DNA of 64,000 nt. It comes from Phoronis australis (Eukaryota > Phoronida > Phoronidae). Shown here piece by piece: positions 48,791 through 60,206 of this stretch (the first letter of the stretch is position 1; every line of letters begins with the position of its first letter). The position numbers and the translations under genes were made by a program. The notes under the pieces are model-generated. The model was not told the origin of the DNA, did not search any database, and worked only from the letters and a program-made list of their open reading frames with translations. The DNA lies in NCBI GenBank assembly GCA_002633005.1, contig NMRA01000043.1:1025588-1089587 (forward strand), in the 5' to 3' direction.

Positions 48791-49145
48791 ATATTGCTAC
48801 CGTAAATGTTACCAGAGCAAATCCGAGAAATTGGTAATGCGTCTTTCCTTTCTTTCACACAAAATTTAACGCATCATAAGTTCACATAGTATTTACCCGA
48901 ATGTTTTGGGTTTTGATAAAATAATGTTCATTAACAGATAAAATGCTCTAGAAAACGTGATATAAGACCAAAATATGTAGTTTGGAGTCATTGATACTCT
49001 TTAATGTGCAATACTCCTTGTCTTCTGCTAAAATAACCTTTGATTGAGGTCATTTACCGTCATGACATCAGTCTCTCATGGTGTCCTGAGTCAGTTGTGA
49101 AATACAAATTCTTGAACTAAGTGACCATTCTTTTTTGCTTCACAC

Positions 49146-49399
49146 CAGGGGTCCGTTCCAAGAAAACTGACTTCGCTAAGACAGTTAAAGTCAGATTTAA
49201 GATAACACTTAATTTTGTCTTAAGTCTTTCCCAAGAAAGTGACATTAAGTGCGATTTAAGTTTTTGGATTATGTTTTGTCTTAAGTTTGACGTCATCGTA
49301 CTGGATGTGGAACTTTCAAAGTTTGTAGGTTGAGACAAATCATATACTTAAGACAAAAATGAACTTGACTGAAGTTGGTTTCTTGGAACAGGCCCCCAG
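49146..49399. mobile_element. 254-bp inverted-repeat element
   Basis: It begins CAGGGGTCCGTTCCAAGAAA and ends with the complement of CTGGGGGCCTGTTCCAAGAAA. The interior has repeated ACTTAAG/CTTAAGT words (TTAAGTCT, CTTAAGTTTG, CTTAAGACA). There is no coding capacity. Target duplication is unclear. Confidence 0.75.
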
Positions 49400-50349
49400 T
49401 TCATTACAAATGATTTCGTGACGGTTTAAGAAGCCCATATGCGCAAAAACACACTTTTCACGTATTGAATGAGAGGCAACATGGCAGCACTTTTCAACGA
49501 ACAGGGATAACGCAAAACCCAAACAGTTTTGACCGAGGGGAGAGCTTTTTAACCATGACGATGGGTCATGGCCCCAATGTACCCCCTAGTGACTGCCTTA
49601 ACATTTTCTTTCACAGCAGAAAAACAATTCCATCTCGTGTCGACTTTTAATGAGATAAGGCGAGGAATTCAGAATTAGTTTGAGACTAAGAATGCCCCAG
49701 CAAGCTTATTCGATGTATTTTTCATTTTCCGTACGACGTTACAACGTATATAATAAGTAGTCTCAAAAGGCATATACAGTTGCAAAACACGAAAAAGGGT
49801 GTTCAGTGCGTTTTGGTTCCTTTTCACAGAAGCTACACATATGAGACTGTGAAACACAAGTACGTCATAAAAATACATTTTTGGTAAGAATTCTCATCAC
49901 GGTTTTGATAAATTATTTTCCACTCAGCCATCGGTACACTTTTGGTTTTTAAAATAATGTTTTAACAAATAAAGCAGAGAGAAAGGCTTGGCGACAGAAT
50001 ATTTTCATTTAAATATAGAAATCTAATACCATAATCATACAATTTAGTAAATCAGGCTGGTTTTTCGTGAACCTGAATCCAGGAATTCCACCAAAAAGGA
50101 AGAGACATAACTCTACCTTTATCTTGTTTACGGTTCATTAATGTACTAAATACATACTCCTCGAAAAGGGATTTTAGAAGCTTGAGTGGGCAACTTAAAA
50201 CATGGTTTCCTCCAAAAATAATATTTTCCATATCCAGACAACATGAATTTTGTAGGATTTCTTTGCAAATTACTTTAAGGGACTTTATAAATGATGCAGT
50301 GTGAAGGAATCATATTTAAACCTCAATTCCAAGGAATTACTGTACATCA

Positions 50350-52397
50350 TGTAAAAACTGCGCACACTACTTACATTTGATGGTGCTTCGGTGTCAACAA
50401 TGGCTTTGACCTTCTTTGGATCTGGTGAGATTCCATCTCTACTAAAGACAAGTCCGAAAAAATCGATGGACGACTTGTTATACTCACATTTCTTGGCATT
50501 CAGTGTCAGCCCATTGTCTTGCAATGCTTGGAACACATCGTAGAGAGCCTTATCGTGGTCTTCCTGCGTCTTCCCAAACACAATTATGTCATCGGCTATA
50601 TTTTTCACACCGGGAATTCCTTTAATCATACTTTTGATCGTTTCTTGAAATATTTCAGATGCGGAACAAACACCGAAATTTAGACGCCGATAACGGAAAA
50701 GACCAGCATGCGTACTAAACGTAGCGATATAGCGAGAACTTTCATCCAACTCGAGTTGGTGATAACCGGAACGTAGGTCCAATTTACTAAAAGTTGAGGA
50801 CCCATTCAAATCTGAAATTAACTAATCAACAGTGAGCATGTGGTGGCCTTCGCGTTCAATTGCCGTATTCGGCCCACGCATATCGACGCATAATCTGATG
50901 TCATCGGAGTCCTTCTTAGGAGGGGTCACAATGGGTGAAATTCAAGGCGTCGGAGTGCCAACCTCTACCTTTTCAATGATGCCTTCTTTCAACAACTTGT
51001 TGAGCTCTTTTTCGACCTTCTCCCTCAAGTGAAACGGTGTACGCTGATGTCGAATCGCGATCGGCTTGACGTCAGGGTTAATGTGGAGTTTCACGTTTGA
51101 GTTTTTCAACTTTCCTATCCCACTGAATAGTTCTGGAAATCGGTCCTCAACACTTTTTATATTTCTCGCGACTTGGACAAGATTCAGCTTAGCGCATGTC
51201 GGGTAACCCAGCAACGAACCGTGATTGCCCTTGACTACCAGAAACTCGCAACAGGCATAAATCTGTTTTGTTTCTATGCTGACCTGACACCGTCCGATGA
51301 CCGGCAATGGGTTACATTTTCTCCAGACGACGTTTGTTTAATTTGGGTGAGCCTATTTTCGCATACGTCACCTCGTCAAGGATGTTTATTGACGCACCAG
51401 TGTCAATTATCATGTCCCATGGTCTATCATTTAACTTCACGGAAACATGTGGAATCCGAGTCGATTTCTGCTAACTCACACCATAACAATATTCCTCATC
51501 ACTCGACTCAGGTTGTTGACAGTTATCTGAGTGTGATGTAACGCCCTTTTTGTCGTTTTTAATCTCCCTTACTTTATGGGTTGTTACCGGTCTCGTTTGT
51601 CTCACACGGCAGAATTTTGCAAAATGTCCAACATTTTGACACTTATAGCAAATTTTATCTTTGGCAGGACATGGTCCTGAATGTGGATAACTTCTTCCAC
51701 AGCTGAAACATGCCTTGTTTGCCAAGTTTGGTTTAACATACCCTCGCTGTCTCGGCGTTTGTACGTTGGTACGTGGACGACTACTTTTATCTCTCATCCT
51801 ATTCATGCTATGAGTGTCTCTCTCAAGAGCTGCCGCCTGACTATCCGCAATTTCAACAGCGACCAAGTGCCAATATCTCTGCTAGAGGTTTGTCTGCCTC
51901 TCTCAGCGCTCTGCGGTGTAATTGATTGGATGAACAGTTCTGGATCACCTGAGACAGGATCTCTTGATTCGCGTTTACAAAATTACAGTTGGCAGCCAAC
52001 TGTCTCAGTTCAGTAACAAATTCATCTAACGACTGTCCGGCTTGCTGTCTGTACGTCCGAAACTGATAGATGTCCATCTGAACATTTTTCTTGAGCTTAA
52101 AATAAGACAAAAGTACCTGTTTAGTGCCCTCCTAGTCCTGCGTTGAGCCCCCCTTGTTGGCCTCATATATGTCGCACGTTTTGTCGCCAACGTAGTGCAA
52201 CAGCAGCGCCCGCTTCCTGGCCCCGTTCTCCTCCGTGTCGGCGAGTCCCATGCCGACGAACAAGTTTTCTAACTTTCCGATCCACCGTCGGAACTTCGGG
52301 CCAGCGCTAGTGCTGTCCTCACAGTCAAACTGTGGAAAAACTGGCAAACCTCATGCCTGCATTGTCCACGCTCAATGAGTTCAAATCCTCGTCGCCA
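50350..52397 (-). pseudogene. Ty3/Gypsy retrotransposon gag-pol remnant
   Basis: In minus-strand order there is a primer-binding-site-like TGGCGACGAGGAT (52385-52397) and a Gag region (52363-51860). A CCHC zinc knuckle (CYKCQNVGHFAKFC, near 51620-51660) and a protease active site IDTGASINIL (near 51390-51420) follow. Last is reverse transcriptase with FSKLDLRSGYHQ and NIADDIIVFG, the IADD form of the catalytic YxDD box usual in some metazoan Gypsy clades. In-frame stops interrupt Gag near its start and at ~52131. The pol part has stops at ~50942 and ~50821 and a frame break near 51310. Similarity ends after SVRSF at ~50360; RNase H, integrase and a 3' LTR are absent. It is dead and 3'-truncated. 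Confidence 0.88.
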
Positions 52398-52398
52398 G

Positions 52399-52666
52399 TG
52401 TAATATTCTGATATTACGAAGTCAGAATATAAGACTTGCTGTATCAAATACTTTATTGGAACTAACTTAATTCACTACAAGGTGGCTTATGTAGAACAAT
52501 GACTAAGCAGCATGCAATTCTTACAATCGAAGTGGTAATACCATATATAGAACTTTCAGAAAGTCAATGGCCATTCAGGACCAGCATGCAGAGCTCAGTG
52601 ACCCTACAGCTATGGTGATGACCTATTTACTATTCTCTGTATTTCTTGCTACACTCATTTCACTAC
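52399..52666 (-). repeat. Probable 5' LTR of the Gypsy remnant
   Basis: Adjacent to the primer-binding site, the minus strand ends in ATATTACA, as an LTR should. Upstream it has AATAAA (52452-52457) and CTATATATGG (52541-52550), fitting a promoter and poly(A) signal. The outer border is uncertain: TGTA starts at ~52608, ~52653 and ~52666 are all possible. No second LTR is seen to align it with. Confidence 0.45.
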
Positions 52667-52931
52667 ATGGATGTAACTTGACTGGTATGTCGACACTTGA
52701 TGTCTTGACCTGATGATGTCAAATGAATAGACGAAACGTCGAATCAACATGAACTTTTTTATTTGTGCGGTGATTGTCCGTTTTTTTGATCATTCTTTTT
52801 TGGTCTCTTCCCCATCTTGTGTTGAGCACAGTTGCGTCTTGTAGAAAGGGGTTCACGGCTTATTCGGTCTCTTTTATAGGTTCTTAAAAATACGAAAAAC
52901 GAACACGTCTTAGAGCAAGAGTGAAAACACC

Positions 52932-53250
52932 TATACGACTGAATGGAATAGCATTCCAATAAATAGGACAGATTACAGGAAAATGACATTCTTTCCTAGA
53001 ACAGTCGCAGACTGGAATAGCTTGCCGGCCTGCATTACATCAGTCCCTTCTCTTGATATCTTCTGTCAGCAAGCTATCAGCCCTTCTGAAGTAACATAGT
53101 GGGGTGCCTCCATTTGGAGCACCCTCTTACTGACTGCCTTAGGCCTGGTACCGATCTAGCTATGTTAATCGACCTCTGAAGTGACGTCCACTATGTATAT
53201 ATATCCTTTTAATCCTGTTATAGTTGTTCTCGTTTTTGTTGATATTCATT
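52932..53250 (+). mobile_element. LINE 3'-end remnant
   Basis: A 56-codon frame (52932-53099) reads INRTDYRKMTFFPRTVADWN followed by SLPACITSVPSLDIF and a stop. The FFPRTVADWNSLP block is the hallmark C-terminus of CR1/L2/Rex-type LINE reverse transcriptases. About 150 bp of 3' UTR-like sequence follows. The upstream reverse transcriptase is missing, as expected for 5'-truncated insertion. Confidence 0.75.
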
Positions 53251-53311
53251 GTTATACAGTGACATAATCGGCTTTAGAGAGTGTGGTCACTTAAACCAAG
53301 AAGAAAGAAGA

Positions 53312-53836
53312 TTACATCACCACGGTCGCGAATGTCAATTTCAATGGTACCGACGTAGTTTCACTGTAAAGGTTTGAACCGAATAGTCTCAAAAATTGTC
53401 TCTCCCGGCTTTCTTTCAAGGGAACAATCCTCAAAAGCGAGTGTGTCTCCGACAACTGAACGACCGACTCCACAAAAGCAGTAGACGTAGAGAGCGTAGA
53501 ATCCTCGATGAACAAACATTTTTGAGCGTAGTAAATACCCGGGCTGTCGGTATAACTCTCGTGGTCGAGCCCCAACATGTCTCTTAATTTCGGACTGAAT
53601 GTAACTTCATCCCCTTTCTTGACACACATCTTGTTAGTCACATTGTTATAGCCCAGTCTAATCCAATTCAATGATCTTTGTCTTGGCAACACAGCTCTCC
53701 AAGCATGGCGTGGAAACCATTTACCAGTTCTTTTTGGGCCGGAGCAAAATCCCGGAGCTATAGCCTTTAAAGCGCATACAAACCACTGATCCCGGCTTTC
53801 GTAGTTTTTGTTAATGAAAAAAATTTAAACAACTTC
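53312..53836 (-). pseudogene. Unrecognised ORF remnant, possibly from a mobile element
   Basis: The minus-strand frame is open from about 53836 to the stop at 53312 (~174 codons) and extends well upstream of the first Met (53692). It includes NKNYESRDQWFVCALK, WIRLGYNN, DEVTFSPKLRDMLGL and SLLRIVPLKES. The FSPxLxxMLG and LLRxVP pattern is faintly like uncharacterised proteins of large virus-like DNA transposons (Polinton/adintovirus-type), but I cannot confirm this. No start codon context, intron or partner gene was found. It lies among retroelement debris. Confidence 0.4.
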
Positions 53837-53934
53837 ACTGGATGGTAAAGGATAACCCAAACCTTATTCACAGAAATTGTCTATTTTTACAATGTTTCAC
53901 ACGTGTCTAACGAAATACCTTCCCATACCAAAAA

Positions 53935-54285
53935 AGGCCTTCCAGCAAACACTTGCCGCAATCTTGCCGCAAAGTTGCTTGCTGCAAAAGTTTCTGCAAA
54001 CCAGCCGCGAACACGTAGAATCAACTCTGACCAAAGAGTGGATGCAAATTTCCTGCAACCCAGCCGCAAACATCGCCGCAAGCTTGCCGCATGCTAGCAG
54101 CAAACATGCAGCAAATTTTTACCATGCAAATAAAGTTTGCCGCAAGCTTGCAGCAAACATCTCTATGTCCTTATATGGAACAGTTCCTGCAACCCAGCCG
54201 CACACATTGCTGCAAGCTTGCCGCAAACATCTTCATGGGGTTATATAGAAGTTTCTGCGAACCACCAGAAAAAAATATTGCTGCA
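53935..54285. repeat. Degenerate short-repeat tract rich in TTGCNGCAA
   Basis: CTTGCCGCAA, TTGCTGCAAG, CCCAGCCGCAAACAT and GCAAGCTTGCCGCAAAC recur many times in shuffled order, at spacings of about 10-30 bp. Larger phrases (TTCCTGCAACCCAGCCGC, GCAAGCTTGCCGCA) recur 2-3 times. Six-frame ORFs here are repeat artefacts. Confidence 0.8.
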
Positions 54286-57200
54286 AGGCTACAACATACT
54301 TGAATTGTGGCACGAATAATTTAATGCAAAAATGCCCTTGACAAATACACAATTTTTATTGCATGCCCGCTTGTTAAAAAGAGAAAATACACAGTCAACT
54401 GCACACTGGATTTAACACGATAATTTTCTATCTGGTGTATAATGACTAGAAATGAAAACAAAATCACATGACAATGAATAACAGAAACTATAAAAGTGTC
54501 TACAGTGGCAATTAGTAATGATACTTGTATTACAATCAAAATTGCATCTAGAGGGAACAGCTTGAATGTATGCAAGCTTTAATTACAATATACCGAGATG
54601 TTTTATTCTTAACGCACGACAAAATCTATAATAATTGCAACAATGATATTATTTACCTGACTAAAGTAACAACAGCAGCATAGAGCGTTGAAATGCGCCC
54701 AACGGGTTGTTTATTAGGCTAAGCATTGAAAATGACGCAAAATAAGTCGAATGCCAGTGGAGAAAACCATGAAATCTGACTTTCCCCCGTGGAAAGGCTT
54801 GCTTAGAACAGCATGTCGAGCATATTATCTTAAATTAGCTCATTACTTGTCAACTGAAAAAATCACTCTTAACAATTATAAACATATTTACTTTTCCCAT
54901 GTTCATCTAAAATACTTGAAAACTGTCGAATACTTCATCGATTACTAACAAAGTCTGTCTCATTAGATGCAATTTGTAATGCCCTTGGAGTGTTCGTGAG
55001 TGTAAATGATTTGAAAAGCCAGCAATGAATAAATTACCAGCGTTCTACCGACAGGCTTCAGGTGCAATAAAACTAATTGACGGGACACCGAGGTCGTGTG
55101 AGCTCATGCTAATTCAGTGTTTGCTGACAGAAACTGTTGTGAAACAGCTCAATTTCTATCCCACGGCCAGCTACGTGTTAGGGGAATCTTCATGAACATT
55201 TACATTATTCAAATTGTCAATGTACAACTTAGTGCCGTGACGGTGTGGCCAAAGCGGAACCTGAATTCGCGGCTCCCGACGAGTAAGTAGATTTGTAGTT
55301 TCGTGGTTAAGTCACCAACATAATCACGTGCACTTTACTTCTTTGGCTCACTAGTATGGTATTTTCTTGACTGGAAGTTTAGTTTCGAACTTTGGCGGAT
55401 TTATGTTCGTGATGTCTGATCGGCTTCCGAGCCACTAACCGGGATAACGAGTCAGTCCGGCCGCGACGGGCCTGATCGGGCCAGGATTACCAGCGTTTTT
55501 GTGTTTAGAACTCAAAAAATCACAAGTCTATACAACGCACAGATCTAGGTTCTCCTGTTTGTATCTCACGGAAAAATACTTCGAACTTATCTCCGAACAG
55601 ACCCCAAACTCCTGCTACGAACCTTATTGGCCTGCCGGACTACAAAGTCCAAACACCAATAAATCAGAAACAGCGAAATAAAACAACACGTTTTTATAAG
55701 AACTCACGGTGTATTTTTAAAGGTTTCACATCGAAGTTTGATGATTTATTGGTGTTAAACAATGAATTCAAGCAATAAGCTGACACCAGTAACCCGAGTG
55801 TTGTGAACTGCTGAACAGACTACGTGTGAAACCAATAACGTCATTGGATAATTTCAACACCTCCGTCTGCCGTCAGGTAACGCAACCGTACGTGCCCTTA
55901 TCTCAGTGGAGTAGAACTACTCGATCTAAATTGATACAAATTAGGTTGTTTTTTGGGTGGCATGCTCCTTTAAGGCATGAACAGGTTATACTGACCAAAA
56001 ACAAGTTTTCACCTAATAATTAACAGAAGACCTTGAGATTTTCACTCGTCTCTGTTTAACCGGCTTTTCTCGGCTTCGGCAAATCGACTTAATTTGAACT
56101 TAGGAACACGAGTTCTCGAAAACGGCTCAGTGGATTTCACTGAAACTTTCCAAACTTAATACTTATTCATCAATATCAAAAATGCTGTTGGGTTTTTCAT
56201 AAAAAGGCCTATTTTTTGCGCACCGTTAATGTAACAACAACAAATACAACTTCTATTTTTTACAAAAGTACCATACGTTTTGCGAGTTTCTTTGCCATAG
56301 AAACCAAAGGCTACTGCAAAATTCCTTACAGCATTTTTAGGTAACTGGTGAAGTCTTCCTAGGGTACTCAGTAGAATGAAGTTAATGTAGCGACATAACA
56401 CAATTATAACTTATATTTACGAGTGCACTCATTGTTTCGTTTTGATGCTCTCTATACCACTAAAGCACATTAGCTTAAAGTTTGAGAAGATCCACTGGGA
56501 CTTATTTATGTTGATGGGTTTTAGTGTTGACGCTGTACGATCTCTGTCGTTAAACACCCTTGCAGCTCTAGTTGGAATTACCCAGGTAAAACTCATTGAT
56601 CGAATTTGAGAAAATCAATGGGCTTCTCTATCTCAGTATGGTTCTTCTATGCTGCTTTTACTAGCACAGAGACACGATAAATAAATTTTGAGATAGTTCG
56701 ATGGATTATATACTTGAAGTGCATCGTGACATACGTAGGAAGTATCCAAGTAGCTGAATGCTAAAATAACCTACCAACAGACCAGTGCCAAGGAAATCAA
56801 TTTTAATTGAAAATAATAAAGACAATCGTGGACTCGCTGCGACACCAGCTCGTTCGCTCAGCAGACAAACATGTGCGACCCAGTAAAGACGTGTTGCAAT
56901 GTCCTTCGTTATTAATACACGTTTAAAAAATAATCGGTTTCTTTTCACGTAAATGACTGTCAGTTTGGTTCAAAATATATTTACGACCCACTATTAAGAA
57001 AGGTATGGGTCTGCCCAGTCTGTATATAAAACTTAATTACATAAGTAAAACTTATGTAATCCAGCACCCGAAGCATGCCTAGTCCGGTTCGTGTTTCTCT
57101 TCTCGCGTGAAGGAGGAAAATATATTGTGCCACTAGGCGGCGCCAGCAGGATTTGCATCTTTGGACACTTGATAAAATTAACACTTGAACCTACAATGGT

Positions 57201-58512
57201 GTCTGAACGCATTGGGTTTTTTGAATTGTGCTTTGTTATTAATACCCGGTTCATCACAAAAAAGGTTTCTTTTCCATCTTAGGTGGTTACTAGTATATCT
57301 CGACCTAATTAGTCTAGTACCTTTCACGGGTTAGGCATGATACGCGATATCTGTTGAAGAGTTTGGTGGTTACAATACACTGTTTCTATTATAAGGGACA
57401 TCTGTTGTTGAGTTAGGGGGTTACAATATATCTTCATTATTCTCGTACCTTACTGATACACGGGTTAGGTATACGCTACATGAAAGAGAGAACACAGGGA
57501 GATAGTTTATACAACGACCACGTCAACACGTAATGTACGCCAATTAAGGGAATAAACTTTTTGTTTCCACATAACGGAGTTCACTTTTTGCTCCTACTCT
57601 CGGTCAGTTGAACTCTACAACGCCATTTGAACGTATTCAAATTAACATCCCCATGGTAGACGGAGCCGCGTCCTAACTTACTTGATGAAGTCAGCTATCA
57701 CGTGACTTTCGATACAATTATGATCTCGTTTTCACTTCATTCCAGTTTACCAAAGACTTCCGGTTACACGGACGACCTTGACCTTGGATCAAGGTCCCTC
57801 TCCAACACACCTCATGACATCAGCAGTCACGTGACTTACCAGTCCCATTTGACATATTACACAATGACCTGTGACGTCATTGTCACTTCCTTCCGGTTTG
57901 GAGATGACGTCACTTCCAGGTAGACCTTCACCTTTGACCAATGACCTCCTGACCCTTGACCTATGAATTTGCCCTTGGTCCCCCCTAAACAAATCACAAA
58001 AATGAGGCTCATTTACGTTCTGCCGAAGAGACAGCACAGACAAAACATGGCCGAACTGATTGAAAGTACCCATTGTTCAAGCATGCAAATAAGCACGGAA
58101 CGCGCAGAAAGGTATTTGTTTAATAACCCTTTGGAGTGTATGCGTCTACGCCCCATCACTGCACCGAGACATACGTCTACGTATACCTTAAAATGATGAA
58201 CGTCATTTGATCTGCGCCTCACTGAGGCAAGTGGCAATCAAAGCCTTATCAAGAGATGCAAAAGGTTTGCCACCGAACGGATCAATTACAACTCTCAAAA
58301 ATAACCCACATCACGCACAATTTTAGTGAATTTTTTTGGTTAATTGTACATGGAGGTGTTCGTTACTTATAGATTAAGACCGTGATAACTGTTTTTTTTT
58401 GCCTTGTTACAGTTCTTGTGGTGCATACATTGATAAGTGTTCGAGAAGAGTCGTTATGCTTCAAGTTCCGTGGTAAGGCCAATGAACCCCTTTATGAATT
58501 ATACAAATTCTA
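54286..58512. other. Intergenic stretch with repeat fragments
   Basis: No exon could be supported. Two short pieces of the ~148-bp satellite family are present. One is at 54679-54760 (GAGCGTTGAAATGCGCCCA, shared with 22361). The other is at 57120-57160 (GTGCCACTAGGCGGCGCCAG). A motif-dense tandem duplication lies at 57690-57960. Confidence 0.5.
57690..57960. promoter_or_regulatory. ~129-bp tandem duplication dense in transcription-factor-like sites
   Basis: TCACGTGA occurs at 57698 and 57827. TGACGTCA occurs at 57872 and 57905. ETS-like CTTCCGG and several AGGTCA/TGACCT half-sites (TGACCTTGACC, TTTGACC, TTGACCT) fill the spaces. The two halves align around CACGTGACTT and CACTTC(A/C)TTCC. It may be an enhancer or simply a repeat; the nearest supported gene is 0.65 kb away and transcribed toward it. 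Confidence 0.4.
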
Positions 58513-58518
58513 TTTATT
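58513..58518 (-). terminator. Poly(A) signal for the 537-aa gene
   Basis: TTTATT on the plus strand gives AATAAA about 75 bp past the stop codon at 58593-58595. Confidence 0.5.
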
Positions 58519-58592
58519 TTTTGTTAACTTTGTTCTTGTATGATGTCATTATTTGCTACAGACTTGCTCTGTAAAAACACTAAATGTTGCCT

Positions 58593-60206
58593 TTAATTAA
58601 ACAATTTGTTTGCCCAAGTTTTTAAATCATTACTTGTTCGCCTAATTCTTTCCTGCAACGATGCCTTGTTTTGATTGTTATTGTACGCGACGTTCTGCAC
58701 ACCATAATTCTTGTAGTAATCTGAATCTCGTCTACCCTGGTCCTCATGACGTGCCTGAGGCTGCATACTAAAATCCGAGATTTCTTCCGGTCTACTTCGG
58801 CGTCTGTATGGTTCTGACGGAACAGCCCTCGAGGATCCGGGCGTTGTGGGATAAGGAATCTCTCTTTGTGAACTCTGTCGTCGAAGCTTTGGAGCATAAA
58901 TATCTTCCAGTTCTTCCCTTGATCGAGGGTCCAGTCGACCTGACGAATGTTGTCGATAGATGTCAGCAATGTGCTCAGCTGGTTGGACCACGTTTCGTCC
59001 TTGGTACATCTTCTTAACTCTGTCCGAAAGCGAATTTCGTTCAATTTCCACTCTGACGTCTGAAGGAATTTTCGGCCTAGATCTGAGCCATAAAATATAA
59101 TTCTCCTTCTCTTCAATGTCATTAGGTAGTTGACCTTGCATCCAAGGGCTTTTCTCAGCGCGTTTCAGGTTCAGGAGCATACCGATGTCATACTCTCTTT
59201 GAAAAAATGCTGGGTTGATTGTATATGGGCGATCTATAGCCTTGCCACTTTGCGCGGCGACTGCACCTGGGCTTAACCTGGACGCAGTCATATCAAAAGG
59301 GCTTGTGGGCCATCCAGCGAATTCAGGTGGCACTGCAGGTTGATTAGCGATGCCTTGATACCGAGCTGGTATCGGTTTTTTCGTGAATTCCTTTTCGTGC
59401 CCTTTCCTTACCTTCCCAAGCTGTCCTCTAATGTTAACTAAATGAGTGTGCTCCCCTGCAACCTCTTTATGTCGATGTATCTTTCTCTTCTCTACAGTTT
59501 CCAGTAGTTGGAGGTGTTCCTGGAAGTCATCCATTACGTCGGTATCATCGCCCCCAATCACTGTTTTCTTTAGTGCATTTACATCAATGTGGGCAGCTTC
59601 AAACGTGTCTCGGCGTTCTTCTTTCGTTTCGCCTTTGGTATCACCGGAAATGGGTGCAAACGCTTTGCTTCCGGCTGCTTTACTTTCCTTTGAAGACTTA
59701 GCTCCGACGCTAGTTTTACTGGACTTGTGCCCTCCTTTGGCTGAGCTCTTCCTTTTCTTTTTTTCTTCAGATTTACGGTGGTGATGATGGTGATGATGCT
59801 TTCCCTCATCCGATTTTTTCGCAGCCGCGTCAGGTTTACTTCCATCACGATGAACTTGATCTTTATTCTCATCGGACTTTGTTTTGTGCGATTGTTTCGA
59901 GGCCCTCTTTTCTTCTTTCCCTGCAGACTTTTTACTGTCAGAGGTTTTGACTGGCGCTGTTGTATCTGCGGGAATTCCACTTTCTTCATGTTTAACAGAT
60001 TTTGCACTCGATTTACTTTTAATTGATTTCTTACTCTCCGACTTTTTTACCTTACTTTTGCTAGCCTTTGATTTCAATGACTTTTTACTTTCTTTTTTTT
60101 CAGCTTTCTTGACTTTTGGAGACGCCTTTTTCTGTTCTTTTTTTCCTTTTGGAGACTTACTTTTCTTCTTATCTTTCGGCATAGTGCCAAACTGGCAATG
60201 CCCCAA
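58593..60206 (-). CDS. Intronless Lys/Ser-rich protein of unknown function (537 aa)
   Basis: One uninterrupted frame of 537 codons. The first ATG is at 60206; the next in-frame ATG at 60182 gives MPKDKKKSKSPKGKKEQKK and may be the real start. Residues ~9-190 are low-complexity Lys/Ser/Glu with SKKS, SKSK and SPK blocks, predicted disordered and very basic. A run of seven His lies at ~138-144. The rest (~200-537) is less biased: a short helical stretch (DFQEHLQLLETVEKRKIHRH), then WPTSPFDM, INPAFFQREYDIGMLLNL, ILWLRSRPKIPSDVR and an Arg/Ser-rich tail ending TWANKLFN. No family was recognised. The long open frame with shifting but sensible composition, and a poly(A) signal after it, support a real gene. 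It may be a retrogene or a fast-evolving nuclear, basal-body or sperm protein, but that is speculation. Confidence 0.8.
   Translation of the reverse strand: MGHCQFGTMPKDKKKSKSPKGKKEQKKASPKVKKAEKKESKKSLKSKASKSKVKKSESKKSIKSKSSAKSVKHEESGIPADTTAPVKTSDSKKSAGKEEKRASKQSHKTKSDENKDQVHRDGSKPDAAAKKSDEGKHHHHHHHRKSEEKKKRKSSAKGGHKSSKTSVGAKSSKESKAAGSKAFAPISGDTKGETKEERRDTFEAAHIDVNALKKTVIGGDDTDVMDDFQEHLQLLETVEKRKIHRHKEVAGEHTHLVNIRGQLGKVRKGHEKEFTKKPIPARYQGIANQPAVPPEFAGWPTSPFDMTASRLSPGAVAAQSGKAIDRPYTINPAFFQREYDIGMLLNLKRAEKSPWMQGQLPNDIEEKENYILWLRSRPKIPSDVRVEIERNSLSDRVKKMYQGRNVVQPAEHIADIYRQHSSGRLDPRSREELEDIYAPKLRRQSSQREIPYPTTPGSSRAVPSEPYRRRSRPEEISDFSMQPQARHEDQGRRDSDYYKNYGVQNVAYNNNQNKASLQERIRRTSNDLKTWANKLFN

Noticed and set aside
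53877-54303. Several overlapping frames up to 123 aa
   Set aside because: They all derive from the TTGCNGCAA repeat tract; open frames occur on both strands.
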